Shown here piece after piece: positions 8,741-20,036 of a stretch of DNA of 27,268 bases. The translations under genes were made by a program, and so were the position numbers. This DNA comes from Thoreauomyces humboldtii. Its lineage: Eukaryota; Chytridiomycota; Chytridiomycetes; Spizellomycetales; Powellomycetaceae. Numbering within the stretch: the stretch's first letter is position 1; each line of letters begins with the position of its first letter. The notes under the pieces are model-generated. The model saw nothing but the letters and a program-made list of their open reading frames with translations. It searched no databases and was not told the DNA's origin. The stretch is taken from positions 1-27,268 of the forward strand of contig JADGJA010000258.1 in assembly GCA_027596035.1 (NCBI GenBank), read 5' to 3'.

Positions 8741-10467
8741 ATGGCATCCGGAACGACGACGGAGCAGGTTTACACCTATCAGCAGGGCTTTGGAAACTCC
8801 CACGCCTCGGAAGCCCTCCCTGGCGCTCTTCCCATCGGTGCGTGTTGCTTCGCGGCAGGTTCTTTTGACCCTTGATAGCTAACCCCCTCCACAATTGCAG
8901 GTCAAAATTCTCCCCAAAAGGTCCCTTATGGTCTGTACGCTGAGCAGGTTTCCGGAACCGCCTTCACCGCTCCGCGTGCTGAAAACCAGCGCAGGTATGG
9001 ACAGACAAGCCTCGGAGTTAATCTTATGCCGTAGTAATGAGGTTGGCCGTTTCTCAGCTGGTTGTATCGCATCCGCCCTTCAGTGGTACACACCCCGTTT
9101 GAGCAGCTCCCCAATGCCAATGTAGTCCGCTCATTCGACGTTGGGCGTCCGGACTCGGAATGCAAATCCACGCCCAACCAGCTCCGCTGGTCCCCGTTCC
9201 CGCTGCCGACGCACGGAGGAATCGACTTCGTGCACGGAATGCACACCCTTTGCGGAGGTGGAAGCCCGAGCACCCGCAACGGTCTCGCGATTCACATCTA
9301 CTCTGCGAACGCCGATATGCACTCGTCCGCCTTTTACAGCTCGGACGGAGAGTACCTGATTGTTCCTCAGCAGGGCCGATTGGACATCCAGACCGAACTC
9401 GGCAGACTCATGGTCGAGCCCAACGAAATCGCAGTGATCCCCCGCGGCATCCGCTTTGCGGTCCGTCTGCCCGACGGCCCGAGCAGAGGTTACGTGCTTG
9501 AAGTTTTCGGACACCACTTTGAACTTCCAGAGCTGGGACCCATCGGTGCTAACGGACTCGCCAATGCGCGAGATTTCCTGTACCCGACCGCCTATTACGA
9601 GGACAAGGAGGGTGGTGCTTATACCATTGTGAACAAGTATCAGGGCCAACTCTTCCACATCGAGCAGGTAAGAAGGCCTAGTGGAGTCAGAGTGCCAATT
9701 AGCTTTTAACACAATGTGAACCGCATCATTCTTTCCATGGCAGGGTCACTCACCGTTCGATGTTGTAGCATGGCACGGAAACTATGCCCCTTATAAATAC
9801 GATCTTCGCAAGTTCTGTACCGTGAATGCGGTTTCGTATGATCACCTTGTGAGACTTCTTTGCATTCCTTGAGGAACAATGACGTTGCTTCCGTTCTGAC
9901 TTGTCATGTACTTCTCTAGGATCCTTCCATCTTCACTGTGCTTACCGCTAAGTCGGACACTCCTGGCACAGCCCTAGCTGACTTCGTCATCTTCCCACCT
10001 CGCTGGATCGTCGCTGAAAACACCTTCCGGTATCGCAGTTGTGTCCTTCGAATTTCCACTCCTATACTCATTCCATCATTTTCTTAACCAGACCACCATA
10101 CTACCATCGCAACTGCATGTCCGAGTTCATGGGTCTCATCTCTGGTGGCTATGACGCCAAGGCCGAGGGCTTCTGGCCGGGTGGCGCCTCCCTGCACAGC
10201 GCGATGACTGCCCATGGGCCTGACCGTGCTACATTCGAAAAGGCCTCGACCGAGGAGCTGACCCCTGTCAAGCTCCGTCCTGATGGTCTGGCATTCATGT
10301 TCGAGTCGTCCCTCATGCTGTCGCTGACCAACTGGGCGCTGGACCCTGCCTTCGACGGCGGCAAGATGGTCCAGAAGGACTACTACAAATGCTGGCAAGG
10401 CCTGCACAAGTACTTTGACCCCAACAACAAGGACGTTACGTATGGTGCAGAGGAGGTTAAGAAATAG
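8741..10467 (+). CDS. HGD: Homogentisate 1,2-dioxygenase
   Basis: Non-haem Fe(II) enzyme that opens the homogentisate ring to maleylacetoacetate in tyrosine and phenylalanine breakdown (hmgA in Aspergillus). Six exons (8741-8837, 8901-8994, 9058-9667, 9744-9848, 9920-10029, 10092-10467) give 463 residues; introns are 62-76 bp. The N-terminus [19 protein letters not shown] and the core block [20 protein letters not shown] are diagnostic. Predicted iron ligands are His344 and Glu350 in [10 protein letters not shown] and His380 in MTAHGPD; the spacing (6 and 36) equals that of the human ligands His335, Glu341 and His371. The end [14 protein letters not shown]... is also family-typical. In many fungi HGD clusters with other tyrosine-catabolic genes; none of those lies beside it here. 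Confidence 0.97.
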
Positions 10468-10768
10468 CACCAAAGTAGATACACTGTACCGTTTCACATG
10501 TTCATATCACACATCATCTGTCTATTCATTTGCTATCTGTCTCAACTCTCAAGATCGGGGGCTCTAGGGGACCGGCTTCACAGAGCCGACACTACATGCT
10601 GGCAAGCGGGATTGGAAGTTCCTGCGGGAGGTCCGTGCAGACGACCCGGCGGAAACCATCGCCGAATAACTTTCACACATGGCTTGCCCCAATGGGAATC
10701 CTACTGTGCTATTTACAGTCTCCCCATGTTCCCACCGATGTTATGTTGCAAAGATATGTCCCGTTGAC
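10468..10768. other. Convergent 3' intergenic region HGD / PRP19
   Basis: About 300 bp between the HGD stop and the PRP19 stop, expected to hold both terminators. It has T/A-rich patches near 10500-10550 but no gene, repeat or structured element that I can support. Confidence 0.5.
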
Positions 10769-12583
10769 CTAATCCGAAGCCACTCCATCCACGATAACGG
10801 ACCCCTTGGATCCGGAGGTGACCACGTACATTGCGTCAGGTCCGAATTGGAAGTCAGTGATGATGTCACTGTGCTCGGTCACGCTGCAGAGCTGCTCCCA
10901 AGGCTTGACGTTATAAACTCTGACAAGGGAAAGGACGAAAAGATTCAGCCACAACGCTTGCGCGAATGATGAACTCATTGACTTCTTTGGTTACCTGAGC
11001 TGGGAACCGCACGTCGCAGCCAGGAATTGTCCGCTGTAATCGAACCTGACGTTGCTGACTCCCGCGTCGGAGGCGACACCGTCAATCTCGATCGTCTTGA
11101 AGCAGGTCAACTTTCGGAGGTCCCAGATCTTGACGATGGGTTCGCCGCTGGCGCAGGTTGCGAGGTAGTATCCGTTCTCAGAGAAGGAGATGCTCGTGAT
11201 CGCACCCTGGTGGCCCTCGAATTGGCCCACGCTAGTCTGCGACTTGATGTCCCAGAGGGTTACGAGAGAATCGGCGCGTCCAAGACCGACGAGCAGACCG
11301 TCTGGGTGGATGCTAGCCGCCGTGTAACCTGTGTTTGCGAGGCGTCAGAAAAAATGCCGTGCCTGACATGTAAGTTGCATTTAGCTAGACTCACCGGAAC
11401 CAACAGGAGTGGACCGCATGAGGGTCTGTCCAGAGTGCACGTCATGAAGTGCCCACGTGGCATCGAGACTCGCCGACACAAAGTAGTCACCGGTGGGGTG
11501 AAGGGTAAGGGCTGTGACGGGACCGCCGTGCGTCCTGACAGTGTACTTTGCTTTCCCGATGCGGACGCCGGCACCTTCAGACCGTTCCACGGACCAGCAT
11601 TTGACGAACTTGTCGACACTGGCGGTAAGGAACGACAACTCATCGCCCTCTCCAGCCCTCCAAAGCACATCGTTGATTCCGGACTTGTGCGCAGTGACAG
11701 ATGCGATCGATTTGACGCCATCCTTCCGGTCGAGGATATTGACCTTGCCCTTGGACTCTCCAGTGAGGAGCAATTCGCGCTTTTCTCCGGCGATAGTGTG
11801 GGCCAGCACGTCCAGGGCCGTGACCGAGGTGGCCTTCGCGACCGTGACATTCGCGATTTGCGCGAGAGTCCGAACCTGATCCTTCACGACCCAGCTCGCT
11901 GCGGGCTTACGCTTTCGACGTAGACTAGACAACGCGCTGGAGTGGGTGTCCAGTTTTCTGAAAGCGACCGCGAGTTCAGCGAACTGGCCCTCGGGTACCG
12001 CCTGATCGATGTCCATGCTGTCTCCTCCGCTGGGAGCAGATGCGGTGTAGGTAGTGTTTACGGATGCAAGAGCGGCCCGTGCCTCGTCGCGCTCCTGGAG
12101 GAGGCGAGCGATGACTCTTTTGGCCGCGTCGTTCTCATAGAGCGCATTGGAAAGTTCCTGGCGCGATTTGTGGTATTGTTGTTTCAGCTGATATGTCTCG
12201 AGCATGACAGCGTCCCATTCATTCTGAAGAGTCTGCAGGAGATTGGGAATGGAGCTCGCTGCTGGAGGTCGGGGCTTGATGAATTTGTTGCCTAGCGACA
12301 AGGGAGTCAGAGGTTCTGGGTTTCCAGCAGGTGGCACGTTCCCCGTCAGGTACTTACTTAGCTTGATGGTCAGAAGATCGTCGACGGTCAGATCTTCTCC
12401 GTTCACCGGATCCCTTCCATTCTCTGCGATGTATTTGAGAATGAGACGCTTTTCAAAGATGCTTCCCGAGACCTTGGACACAACAGGGTCTTCTGGGGCC
12501 TCGCCGGACACTGCGAGGGGATTAGTCATATATATGGAGATCAAGGCTCCCTCGTCCCGAAGTTACATACATGCGCAGAACAT
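10769..12583 (-). CDS. PRP19: Pre-mRNA-processing factor 19 (U-box E3 ligase, NineTeen complex)
   Basis: Core subunit of the spliceosomal NTC, with U-box ubiquitin ligase activity and roles in DNA repair. Five exons: 12583-12571 (13 nt), 12510-12358, 12291-11395, 11328-10995 and 10919-10769, giving 460 residues. Order: U-box from residue 1 (MFCALSGEAPEDPVVSKVSG, then FEKRLILKYIAENGRDPVNGE), Prp19 tetramerisation helices (KPRPPAASSIPNLLQTLQNEWDA onward), then C-terminal WD40 repeats with ISFSENGYYLATCA and VKIWDLRK. The 13-nt first exon is needed to restore the canonical MFCAxSGE start. A longer frame starting at 12544 reads intron sequence. The protein is somewhat shorter than yeast or human PRP19 (about 500), and the last WD blade ends without the usual WD/VW pair. 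Confidence 0.95.
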
Positions 12584-12762
12584 GGCAGGATTGTTGGTGT
12601 ATGGACTGCATGTAGCTGCTCCGAAGACGGGCCATGCGAAAACTCAGATGTCTGACCTGTCGGACAGGACCAGTGAGCCTGCGGAGGTCCTGGTTGCACG
12701 TATCATATCGTCGAACCACGTTCCCCGACAACTACCAAGCGTACGTGAGAACTACTGTAGCA
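12584..12762. promoter_or_regulatory. Divergent promoter PRP19 / Tudor-like gene
   Basis: 179 bp between the PRP19 start (minus) and the ATG at 12763 (plus). An in-frame ATG at 12634 would extend the Tudor-like protein by 43 residues. I prefer 12763 because the extension would take most of the shared promoter and has a composition unlike the rest of the protein. Confidence 0.45.
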
Positions 12763-14898
12763 ATGGCCTCGCCTTCAGAGGAGCAATTACAAAGTGCAAC
12801 TACTCGCCCCCGATCTGCGCGCTCAACACCTCGCGAGCTATTCAATCATCCAGCCCTTCTGCCTCAACCCTCCGTAAAGACGTCAAAATCCCGAGCAAGT
12901 TCCTGCAAACCTCACGCGGCCGACGCAAAACCGTCCAGGAAACAGGGAAAGCGGAAATCCGGCGATGGCAGCGTTACAGGGTCTGGTGACCATCTCGTCT
13001 CGCGCAAGAGGTTGCGGGTGGGTTCCAAGTCGACACCGCCAGAAAGGGTTTCGGCGACCGGGGAGGACGTTTGGGAGTACCAAGAAGGGCCCATGATTCG
13101 TTCAAGGACCAGTTCTACATACAGCCGGGATCAATCCCCCGAACTCCTGGCTGATACGAGTCCCGGTAGTCGCAAGTTTCACGGGAAGGGGCGAGGGAAG
13201 CGGCCCCGGAGTGAAGAGGAGCTGCCCCCAGATCAATCGGTCGAAAACGATAGTCAGCCCCTAGAAAGTGCTTCGGAACGGCTAGAAAGGATCACGGAGG
13301 ACGCAACAAAGCAGTTGTCGCCAGAGTGTAGGAAAGGGGATACCTCGAAGGAGGAAATATCCGATCTGGTACTCGTGAAGCCGTGCAATACCCCCGCTCT
13401 TTTCAAACCCACTATCACGCCTGCCGTTATGGATCACGAGTCAGACGAAGATGACGCGGTTCTGCTGATTGATCTGAAGTCTTTGATTGCAAACCGAGTT
13501 AGCGCACCTGGTAAGCTCCTTGGTGGGTCTGTCCCCTCTCCACACCCTCTAAGATCAACCTTTCAGAGGAACCAAGGAAGTCGGTAACAACAAGAACGCC
13601 GACGAGAAAAGGCAAAAGAAAAGCCAGAGCAGAGGCCAATCCTCAGCAGTAAGATCACTCCTCTTCCACCGCAAATGTCGTATCTCATGCTAACGCCGAA
13701 CTTTCGCAGATCTGACGACTCTGATGCTTGCGATAACTGTGACATAAGGTGCGGGCGTAAAAGAAGGAGGCGACTCGCGCATCCTCGGACCTCGCTCACA
13801 GATTTCTTGCGTAGTTTGCGTATACCAGGCGAAGCCGTGCTTGCGCGAGCACAAGAGGATGGGCGCTTTTACCCCGCCATTATCGAGTCCTACAATCCAA
13901 AGACGGGCAAATACAAATTGACGTATTCCACAAATCACAGCCGCTCGCTGCAGCGAAGCGACTTTCACGCCCGCTTTGATCCAAAATTCGCAATCGTGGA
14001 GGTGCGACAAATCTTTTGATACGCGCATTCTCAGCGACCGACTCATCTATTTCAACGACAGATGGGCCCCATCAGCGCCGCAGAGTACGACAATGACGTG
14101 CCGTCACCAGATTACGAGGACCAAGACTTAGAAATCGAAATCCGGGATGTCCTACCAGATATTCGACAGATCATGGCGGGGTCTCATCGAAGCAACACTC
14201 GATGTGACTGCTTTTTTGATGGCCGAGTCAATACACTGGAGGCCCAACTGTGCCACGGACCACTGAATTCTGACGAGGCGGGCCTCGTTTACAGGGTGCT
14301 GATGAGCACATTCTTCGAGTTCGGTGCAGATAGCGTGGCGGACGAAAGTACACTGAGTATTCAGACATCAGTACCCACCGAAACGGAGAAGTCCGTGGAA
14401 TTCGAGGATAGGGCGGATAGTGGGACGGACGGCGGGGAGCACCAGTCTCCGGGTCGGTTGCCATCACCCCCTGCATCTCAGGCGCGGGTCAGTCGCACCG
14501 GCAATGCTGAGCCGCACACAAAAGCGACGAGGGCTGCTACCGCTTCTGATCCAGCACCACCGGCAACGGAACCCACGCGCGGCACAGAGAACCCAATCTG
14601 GATCCCAGATGCCATACCCCCGGCAGCTTCGACGCCGTCCCCTCTTGATTTGCTCCGAGGCAAGCCGCTTCGTGCCGACAAGTTCACTCGTCTGGTCCTC
14701 GTGCCTGAGGTCATCGCCCGCATCCTTCTTGCGCGATCGCCTGACACGTTGAAGGACTTGCAGGACGCAGAGCAAGAAATGATAGTTGCGGCAAGAGCTG
14801 CTGACCGGGGCTACGTCAAGGAAATCCTCACGGCGAGGCAGTGCACGGTGCTAGGAAACTCTATTGTGAAGGACATGCAAGTGGTCGCTCAACGCTGA
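12763..14898 (+). CDS. Nuclear protein with a Tudor-like domain, function unknown
   Basis: Four exons (12763-13510, 13567-13648, 13710-14001, 14062-14898; introns 56-61 bp) give 652 residues. Residues 1-275 are disordered: Ser/Pro/Arg-rich with several Lys/Arg clusters that could be nuclear signals and acidic runs such as ESDEDD. A short CDNCDIRC motif with a KRRRR cluster follows at about 284-298. A Tudor-like module lies at about 318-374: EAVLARAQEDGRFYPAIIES then GKYKLTY and a closing acidic and aromatic strand. The pattern (small aromatic cage, DG-x-F/Y, GKYKL) recalls the first Tudor of 53BP1/Crb2. The C-terminal half holds a conserved-looking helical segment (about 395-465), a low-complexity Ser/Pro/Thr linker and a helical end (about 580-652). 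I do not recognise a named orthologue. A histone or DNA-damage reader role is inference only. Confidence 0.72.
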
Positions 14899-15114
14899 TC
14901 GCTTCTTGTTCATAACTGGCTGCCGACAAATACATTGACGAAAACGTAAAAGAGTTTACATTGCAGAGAAAGGCGCTTATGCAATTAGAACGTGTGGGAA
15001 CTATATACTAGGGTCCCGGCGAGATCTTGAGGGCATTGACAAGCCGCGAGGTGTAACGGTGGACAACAGATCCCGTCCAGTAGGTCCAAAGTCAGCTCCT
15101 GGCGAAGAAAAGGT

Positions 15115-15852
15115 TCAAGCGGAAGCTGAGGTCAAGAACTGGCTTCGCCAGGCCTGATGACAGGGCGTGTCGTCCGAACCGGGACCTCTAACGATCGAGA
15201 CCCAGCCGCTCTTGTTCTTGAAGAGACGAACGAGACGGACGTGATTGGTTTCGGTGAGTGTGAATCGATGGTAGAGTCCGGCAGGCTGACAGAGGCGATC
15301 GCAAAGCGCATCAGAACAAGAGCCCGAGATCGACGTTGCTTACCCCTCCTCGCGTCTGCTCCCACGTCTACTCACCACGACGAGCAGCACGTCAGGCACT
15401 AGGTGGAATCTGATCCATCTGTCGTGGTGATCACGCACGTCCATGTAGGCTTCTCCCTGCAAGATGTACCGGATCTATAGCAAAATAAGGAGGAAAGTCA
15501 AACGCGAATTACAGGCACAGGATGAATCGTCCATCCATCTACCCACCTCATCGTCAGGATGACAGTGCTCCTCGTAAATTCGTGGGAGCCATCCGTCCGT
15601 ATCGCCTTGGTTGGAGAGCGTCAACTCGTCGCGATGCTCGTACTCTCTGGCAACGCAAAGCCTGTCCATGGCCTCGTCGACCGTATTGGGATGCCGGGCA
15701 GGTGCATGAATAAGCTCAACCCCGAGGGTGAGGAGGTAGGCGGTCGACACTGATGCTGTGCCAGAGTTGTGAGGAGCCGTCGGAGGCTTGCTAGTAAGAT
15801 CGTGGTACCAGGCCTGAATGACGGGAGTGGGTTGCGGATCGACGGAGAGCAT
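15115..15852 (-). CDS. ADI1: Acireductone dioxygenase (ARD), methionine salvage
   Basis: Metal-dependent dioxygenase that turns acireductone into 2-keto-4-methylthiobutyrate and formate (Fe form) in methionine salvage. Three exons, 15852-15547, 15474-15376 and 15285-15115, give 191 residues; introns 72 and 90 bp. The cupin order is clear: N-terminal AWYHDL, LTLGVELIHAP, REYEHRDELTLS, then EEHCHPDDE joined by splicing to IRYILQGEAYMDVRDHHD, and PAGLYHRFTL in exon 3. Predicted metal ligands are His96, His98, Glu102 and His141, with the same spacing as human His88, His90, Glu94 and His133. Unusual points: VPDVLLVV replaces the common GDLIVLP strand, and LPRIYEEHCH replaces KxFFEEHLH, so the gene is diverged but intact. 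The start is the first in-frame ATG that gives the normal N-terminus. Converges on the Tudor-like gene. Confidence 0.92.
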
Positions 15853-16341
15853 TGTTGATTGTAGAGGGGAGCTGTGGGAAGTTCGTGGTTCTCTTTTCGT
15901 TTGGCAGTAATGATGTGGGAAAACGTTGGTTGCCGTAGAGTACTTTTCGACTGCTAACAAAAACGACGGTGCGGCTTGAGGTTCGTTCCGGGTTTTAACT
16001 CGTCAAGGCCTTCGGCGTACTTTGGGGCTCTTGCATCTACGACGCTATGGAGACAGGGCAGTGATATCTTCTCTCCCTGCTTGAGACGGTTGTTGCGGAG
16101 AGCTTGAGGGCAGTGTCCCCCGTAGATCAGCCACCTCGTTCCTTGTCTTGCTCCTATGATAACTTTTCTCTTGCTGATATACCTGTCACTTCCACCCATC
16201 CGACGCATTCCGATGTAAGACCCGCAGCAAATAAGCATCACTACAATACCAATGCGCTGCCGGCAGCGGGACTGTGGGCTGAAGGCACCTTCGACAGCTA
16301 AAGGCCGTCAAAGGCTCGCAGCTAAAAGCCCGGAGCAAATA

Positions 16342-16348
16342 TATAAAT
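16342..16348 (+). promoter_or_regulatory. Candidate TATA box for the CaMK gene
   Basis: TATAAAT lies 217 bp upstream of the kinase start codon at 16565, with the 18-bp palindrome only 12 bp downstream of it. Inferred from motif and position only. Confidence 0.35.
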
Positions 16349-16360
16349 AGGTTTTGAATG

Positions 16361-16378
16361 AGAAGCATTAATGCTTCT
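16361..16378. promoter_or_regulatory. Perfect 18-bp palindrome
   Basis: AGAAGCATTAATGCTTCT is identical to its own reverse complement, with no spacer. A site of this length and symmetry between two divergent promoters looks like an operator for a dimeric regulator, though chance cannot be excluded. Confidence 0.6.
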
Positions 16379-16392
16379 ACGCCTCTAAGAGT

Positions 16393-16415
16393 CCATGACC
16401 GCAATTCCGTCATGG
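16393..16415. repeat. Inverted repeat, 7-bp arms, 9-nt loop
   Basis: CCATGAC, nine intervening bases, GTCATGG. It sits 14 bp downstream of the 18-bp palindrome in the same promoter and, if transcribed, could form a hairpin in the 5' leader of the kinase mRNA. Confidence 0.6.
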
Positions 16416-16564
16416 TTTGGCAGGCCTGTGGTGGGTACAGCCTCCCCGTCTCTTCATATAGTAGGGAGGTTCAAGCGGCTTTCCTCCATGAATCGCAGCT
16501 TTCTGCAATTTGCATGGCCGACTTTCCATTTTTTAGGTTTCCTTATCGTGCTTGATAAGAAGCA

Positions 16565-18076
<1,512 letters not shown>

Positions 18077-19027
18077 GATTCACTGATATTGGACGGACCC
18101 TTCTGAGACATACACATCCCTATGTGACACATGTTATCGAGCATCGCTCGAGGCCTTGACTGCATGAGGGGACGGGAACGCTACTCGTGCCATTGAACCT
18201 CTCTACCCTCGCCCTCCTGCAAGGTGTTACATTCTCTGCCTCCATATCAACATATTTCACGGCTTGCAATTATCCAACGCCCGCAACTGAGATGCAATGA
18301 CGCCGGGACATATTCCGTAGATTCTACCCAATGAGCATCAGAAGTCAAACGTCCTTACAAACAACGCCTGACTCCGAATCCCGGTGATTGAACATCAACG
18401 GTTGGTGCACAAAGGGATATGAAGGGGAGATGGAGGATGGCGGGATAGTGTTGGAAAACTCAGCTGTGGTTGATCTGAACCGAAACGAGAGACAGGCCAA
18501 GCACAGCTAGATGATCGCCCAATTGCTACCTCATCGCCCAAACGTACACGTAAACAAAAAAAAAACCCCTGCGTAGAAACGTCACAGTCAGTCACAGGAA
18601 ATGGTCGACGTAACGATCACGCAGCATCGACTGGATGGTCGACGAAGCGTACGAGAGAGAGCCTTCAGAAGGAACAATTCGTGCTCTAGCACAAACTAAT
18701 CAAGAACCGTTCATCAAGTGAACGGCATCATTATCCCATTTCTCATCAGGGCTCCCCTCGCAGCGACGGTAGCCATGAGGCTCATGGCGCCTTGACTTAC
18801 CTGGAATGTAGCGTACAGTGCTGTGCCTGCCTGTACAGGGAAGCAGGAAGAGAGGAGATGTTATATTCCGTAGCAAAGGAGCCGCCAGAAGGACGACGAG
18901 ATCTTAAATGTTCAGCGGAAAAGAGTCACGTGGCCATCCAACGATGGAACCTAAATCGACAGTAGGAATCGGATTGGGATTGGGGTTCCTCAACCGTTCC
19001 TGTGAGTGCGGCAGCGATGGCCCTCCG
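18077..19027. other. Long convergent intergenic region, no supported gene
   Basis: 951 bp between the stop of the kinase and the stop of the ubiquitin-like/ART-like gene. The longest open frame (66 codons, minus strand, 18395-18595) shows no similarity I recognise. The stretch 18556-18788 is unusually rich in a homopolymer run, short direct repeats and hairpins, and is listed separately. Fold-rich DNA between convergent genes may be terminators or an unannotated non-coding RNA. Confidence 0.5.
18556..18788. repeat. Cluster of a poly-A run, short direct repeats and inverted repeats
   Basis: In order: an A10 run at 18556-18565; GTCACAG at 18581 and 18591; ATGGTCGACG at 18601-18610 and 18635-18644; GTGCT-CT-AGCAC at 18681-18692; CCGTTCA-TCAAG-TGAACGG at 18707-18725; GCCATGAG-G-CTCATGGC at 18772-18788. 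The last two are strong small hairpins on either strand. Confidence 0.7.
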
Positions 19028-19994
19028 TCAGGAATAATGGGGCATAGGCTGCACCAGGATGGCATACGGTCGAACGTACTGCCGGGGGGCCGTGAAGATG
19101 CCTCCTCCCTGATTCGTAGCGTGGTCCGGATCGACTCGATTCTGCATCACAACCTTGAAACTGACGCCCTCGTGCATGTAATGACCTTTCGCCGAATACG
19201 AGTCTGTCACCGCGAGGTTGCTCGTGGACCACACGCATGGAGGGACATAGCTATCAATGCGCATCCATTCCGGACCGCTATAGTATCCGTGACGCGCGAT
19301 TGAGGCGGCGCTTTTAAAACTTGTCCTATGTCGGTCCAAAGGATAATGGGGATATGGTCACCCTAGCCTTTAGTTTTGCACTTTGAAGAAAGGGCAAACT
19401 TACCCATGGTACGTGACCATCCACTCGCCCTTTGAGCTCTCATTCCGGGGACCTGGCTTTCCCAACCACTTGTCGTTGCCGTGCTTTCCCTTGACGTTCA
19501 ACCCGAACCTCCACCACCCGATCGGCCTCTTGTACTCTCTTCCACCGCGACTTGCGATTGTTGCATCGACTGCCACCGTATAGTCCCTGTCCCAATCCGG
19601 ATCCAAGAGTTCGGCGGGGAGGAACGACATGAAGCGTCGGGGACAGGGGAGTGGATCGAGTGTGATCTCGGGCAGAATCGAGCAAGTCGACAGAGGGAGG
19701 TGATCATCGAGCTCGCGATGGGCGTGAGCCACACGGAGTCCGGTGCCTGGCAGCAGCTTATGCTCCTCCAGAATCCGATCCTTCAGCTCGGCGACGATGA
19801 TGTTCGGAGGGACTGCAAGAACCAGATATGGATTGGAGAATGCTCCGAAGGCGTACTTTGCACAGCCGCGGCTCCGTTCTTTGCGCATCACCTTGTAGGC
19901 TCTGTGTCTTTGTGTGCCGGAAGATTACTGTTGTGAATGTAGGCTTTGGGACCTTCTTCTCAAGTCCTCGCGACTGAGGAGCTTCGTACTTCAT
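19028..19994 (-). CDS. Ubiquitin-like domain fused to an ART/PARP-like domain
   Basis: Three exons, 19994-19892, 19812-19404 and 19325-19028 (introns 79 and 78 bp), give 269 residues. Residues 19-87 read as a ubiquitin-like fold: a first strand TFTTVIFRHTKTQSLQV, then VAELKDRILEEHKL in the position of ubiquitin's main helix, and an RVAHAHRELDD strand-turn. The splice that joins the first strand to VPPN restores the pattern. Residues about 95-269 hold LDPDWDRDYT, RGGREYKRPIGWWRFGLNV, KWLGK, EWMVTYHGT (His170), SIARHGYY, FKVVMQNRVDP and YVRPYAI. This set recurs in uncharacterised proteins of fungi and animals as I recall them. The YHGT...I..GY...QNRV pattern resembles the ADP-ribosyltransferase fold, but the usual GRGIY segment is replaced by PPCVWSTS. 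Activity is unproven. Confidence 0.78.
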
Positions 19995-20036
19995 GCGAGT
20001 GCTGGGGTTACCCGCACGCCCGAAAGGAGGGGAATC

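Larger units (their letters stand above)
15853..16564. promoter_or_regulatory. Divergent intergenic region ARD / CaMK
   Basis: 712 bp, the longest divergent promoter of the window and more AT-rich than its flanks. I see no convincing coding frame. It holds a TATAAAT at 16342-16348 on the kinase side, a perfect 18-bp palindrome at 16361-16378, a 7-bp-arm inverted repeat at 16393-16415, and a CAGCTAAA motif twice, near 16297 and 16319. Confidence 0.6.

Noticed and set aside
10860..11110. The DGVASD peptide occurring twice in PRP19
   Set aside because: The underlying nucleotide sequences differ, so it is coincidence and not a DNA duplication.
11027..11923. 298-codon plus-strand open frame
   Set aside because: It is antisense to PRP19 exons 3-4 and shows no protein similarity.
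15954..16413. Minus-strand open frames of 75-95 codons in the ARD/CaMK intergenic region
   Set aside because: No similarity, no good start context, AT-rich composition, and they overlap promoter-like elements.
18690..18790. Box C/D snoRNA-like motifs (TGATGA and CTGA) on the minus strand
   Set aside because: The motifs are short and common, and the ends do not form the closing stem expected of a C/D snoRNA.
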